A stretch of 8,997 nucleotides of DNA from JADJPL01 sp041183125 (GTDB lineage: Bacteria > Bacteroidota > Bacteroidia > Chitinophagales > Saprospiraceae): the NCBI GenBank assembly GCA_041183125.1, contig JBEGMH010000293.1, forward strand, positions 1 through 8,997, written 5' to 3'. This document shows, piece by piece, positions 7,523-8,997 of the stretch. Position 1 is the stretch's first letter. Every line of letters starts with the position of its first letter. Both the position numbers and the translations under genes were made by a program. Under the pieces are notes generated by a model, which worked only from the letters and a program-made list of their open reading frames with translations, was not told the DNA's origin and did no database searches.

Positions 7523-7535
7523 TATTTAGTAAATA
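7523..7535. promoter_or_regulatory. Palindrome in the divergent intergenic region (possible operator)
   Basis: TATTTA-G-TAAATA is a perfect 6-1-6 inverted repeat between the divergent GH133 and tnaA genes. It lies upstream of the operon -7 box and touches the ATG of the possible tnaA leader frame. A shorter CACC-TT-GGTG repeat follows at 7549-7558. The larger repeat is AT-rich, so chance occurrence is quite possible, and no regulator gene is identified. Confidence 0.3.
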
Positions 7536-7585
7536 TGCGGTCGAAATACACCTTGGTGAAAAAAACGCCCTTTTCCCCCTGGTGA
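7535..7585 (+). CDS. Possible 16-codon tnaA leader peptide ending Pro-Trp-stop
   Basis: The frame reads MRSKYTLVKKTPFSPW and stops at TGA (7583-7585), 32 bases before the tnaA ATG. Enterobacterial tna operons are controlled by a short leader peptide, TnaC, whose ribosome stalls at a UGA stop in the presence of free tryptophan and so blocks Rho. Here the last sense codon is the only Trp codon, preceded by Pro, and the stop is also UGA. The peptide is not alignable to E. coli TnaC, which has an internal Trp and ends in Pro. No clear ribosome-binding site precedes the ATG. Short frames like this also arise by chance, so the call rests on its content and position alone. Confidence 0.3.
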   Translation: MRSKYTLVKKTPFSPW

Positions 7586-7617
7586 CTCCTTATATAACCA
7601 ACAAAACCAAATGTACC
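7586..7617 (+). promoter_or_regulatory. C-rich, G-poor leader segment before tnaA
   Basis: Between the leader-frame stop and the tnaA start, the plus strand has ten C and one G in 32 bases, with no hairpin. Rho-utilisation sites have this character, and in E. coli tna such a site follows tnaC. A/C-rich leaders are also ordinary in Bacteroidota, where they help translation, so this alone does not show Rho control. Confidence 0.25.
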
Positions 7618-8997
7618 ATGCACCACAAGGTGATTATCGAGCCCTTCCGCATCAAGGTCGTCGAACAAATCCGGCTGACCACGGAGGGGGAGCGCCGGCA
7701 GTTCATGCAGGACGCGCACTTCAATCCGTTTTTGCTCAAATCCAGCCAGGTCATCATTGACCTGCTCACCGACAGCGGTACCTCGGCCATGAGCGCCGAG
7801 CAGTGGGCGGGCGTGATGCGGGGGGACGAGAGCTATGCCGGGGCCATAAGCTGGCAACGCATGGAAAAGGCTGTTCAGGACCTCACCGGATGCCCATACG
7901 TGTTGCCCACCCACCAGGGCAGGGCGGCGGAGCATTTGCTGTACAGCCGCCTCGGCGGACCGGGGAAAATATTCATCAGCAATACCCACTTCGATACGAC
8001 GCGGGCCAATGTCGAATTCTCCGGGGCTACGGCCATAGACATCGCCATCCCCGAGGCTCGCCAGCCAGACCTGGAGCACCCGTTCAAAGGCAATATGGAC
8101 ACCGAAAAGCTGGATGCCCTGATTCGGCAGCATGGCCCTGAGCGGATCGGGGCGGTCATCCTGACCGTCACGAACAACAGCGGGGGCGGGCAGCCGGTCA
8201 GCATGGCCAACGCGGAAGCAGTGGCGCGCATCTGCCGGCAGCACGGCGTCCTCTTCCTGCTCGATGCCTGCCGCATCGCAGAAAACGCCTACTTCATCCG
8301 GCACCGCGAAGCGGCCTGGAGCGGCCATAGCTACCGCGACATTGCGCAGCAGATGTTCCGCCTGGCCGACGGCTGTATCATGAGCGCCAAGAAAGACGCC
8401 CTCGTCAACATGGGCGGCTTCCTGGCGCTCAAGGACGAAAACCTGGCCGTGCAGTGCCGCACCGTGCTCATCATCACAGAAGGCTACGCTACCTACGGGG
8501 GATTGTCGGGCCGCGACATGGAGGCGATCGCCATCGGGCTCGAAGAAGTTTTTGACGACGACTACCTCCACTACCGCATCAAAAGCACGGGGTACCTGGG
8601 CGAAAAGCTGCGGGACATGGGCGTTCCCCTGATCTGGCCCATCGGAGGCCATGCGGTGTACATAGACGCCAAAGCCTTTTACCCGCATATCCCCGTAGAG
8701 GAATTCCCAGGGCAGGCGCTGGTCTGCGAGCTCTACCTCAAGGCGGGCATCCGCAGTTGCGAAATCGGGTCGGTCATGTTTGGCAAAACCGATGCAGACG
8801 GCAGGCTCATCCCGGCACCGATGGAGCTCGTGCGGCTGGCTATCCCGCGCCGCGTCTACACGCAGAGCCATATTGACTACGTCATCGAGACCTTTGGGGA
8901 GCTGTTGCGCGAACGATACAGCACGAAGGGCTTCCGCATCGTGTATGAGCCTCCGTTCCTGCGGCATTTCACGGCCCGTTTTGAGCCAAAAGCATAA
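7618..8997 (+). CDS. tnaA: Tryptophanase (tryptophan indole-lyase)
   Basis: A 459-residue PLP enzyme that splits L-tryptophan to indole, pyruvate and ammonia in the cytoplasm. The sequence aligns along its length with the tryptophanase/tyrosine phenol-lyase family: EPFRIKVVE (8-16), IDLLTDSGTSAMS (47-59), Y73 in DESYAG, THQGR (98-102), D216 and R219 in LLDACRIAENAYF, PLP lysine K259 in MSAKKD, R406 in VRLAIPRRVYT, and the LRHFTARF ending. Three positions separate the two enzymes. D126 (FDTT), I383 (CEIGS) and H450 (LRHF) all match tryptophanase, where tyrosine phenol-lyase has Thr, Arg and Phe. The ATG at 7618 fits the family N-terminus; an in-frame GTG at 7582 would add twelve residues and is less likely. 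The gene is complete at the window end. No tryptophan permease is visible in the window. Confidence 0.95.
   Translation: MHHKVIIEPFRIKVVEQIRLTTEGERRQFMQDAHFNPFLLKSSQVIIDLLTDSGTSAMSAEQWAGVMRGDESYAGAISWQRMEKAVQDLTGCPYVLPTHQGRAAEHLLYSRLGGPGKIFISNTHFDTTRANVEFSGATAIDIAIPEARQPDLEHPFKGNMDTEKLDALIRQHGPERIGAVILTVTNNSGGGQPVSMANAEAVARICRQHGVLFLLDACRIAENAYFIRHREAAWSGHSYRDIAQQMFRLADGCIMSAKKDALVNMGGFLALKDENLAVQCRTVLIITEGYATYGGLSGRDMEAIAIGLEEVFDDDYLHYRIKSTGYLGEKLRDMGVPLIWPIGGHAVYIDAKAFYPHIPVEEFPGQALVCELYLKAGIRSCEIGSVMFGKTDADGRLIPAPMELVRLAIPRRVYTQSHIDYVIETFGELLRERYSTKGFRIVYEPPFLRHFTARFEPKA

Noticed and set aside
7582..7617. GTG start extending tryptophanase by 12 residues
   Set aside because: The ATG at 7618 aligns with family N-termini, and the extra residues (TPYITNKTKCT) have no family counterpart.
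7522..8967. 481-codon minus-strand open frame opposite tnaA
   Set aside because: It is antisense to a complete, motif-rich tryptophanase; its protein is rich in V, H, D, R and A with no recognisable domain, as expected from GC-rich codon use on the other strand.

Overview
The window looks like chromosomal DNA from a fairly GC-rich member of the Bacteroidota, possibly Saprospiria- or Cytophagia-like. Three things point there. Two sites upstream of genes match the Bacteroidota sigma-70 -7 box TAnnTTTG exactly. Starts lie behind A-rich leaders rather than strong Shine-Dalgarno sites. The proteins (secreted M14 peptidase, lipoprotein GH133 enzyme, tryptophanase) are familiar in that phylum. The exact lineage is inference.

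Layout. Positions 1-299 hold no believable gene but carry a large inverted repeat: perfect 54-bp arms at 1-54 and 183-236, each with a doubled TTAGGTAC. A minus-strand tRNA-Arg(TCT) follows at 300-373, with its 3' end facing the repeat, so this is a plausible integration locus or element remnant. A secreted M14 zinc peptidase of 868 residues occupies 521-3127 on the plus strand. It converges on a three-gene minus-strand operon: a GH133-type glucosidase lipoprotein (7466-5133), an SLC45/SUT-like MFS sugar transporter (5122-3692) and a small GyrI-like ligand-binding protein (3691-3188). A GC-rich hairpin at 3151-3200 sits where the two transcription units meet. Tryptophanase (tnaA, 7618-8997) is divergent from the operon and complete; its stop codon is the last three bases of the window.

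How the genes fit together. The operon reads as an alpha-glucan or maltooligosaccharide module. The lipoprotein would trim alpha-linked sugar outside the cytoplasm, the MFS protein would import the product, and the last gene might sense a small molecule. Tryptophanase makes indole, pyruvate and ammonia from tryptophan and shares only the intergenic region with the operon.

The most interesting point is in the tnaA leader. A 16-codon open frame (7535-7585, MRSKYTLVKKTPFSPW, then TGA) ends in Pro-Trp-stop 32 bases before the tnaA start, and a C-rich, nearly G-free stretch follows it. This resembles the tnaC/Rho layout of enterobacterial tna operons, but it is short and could be chance.
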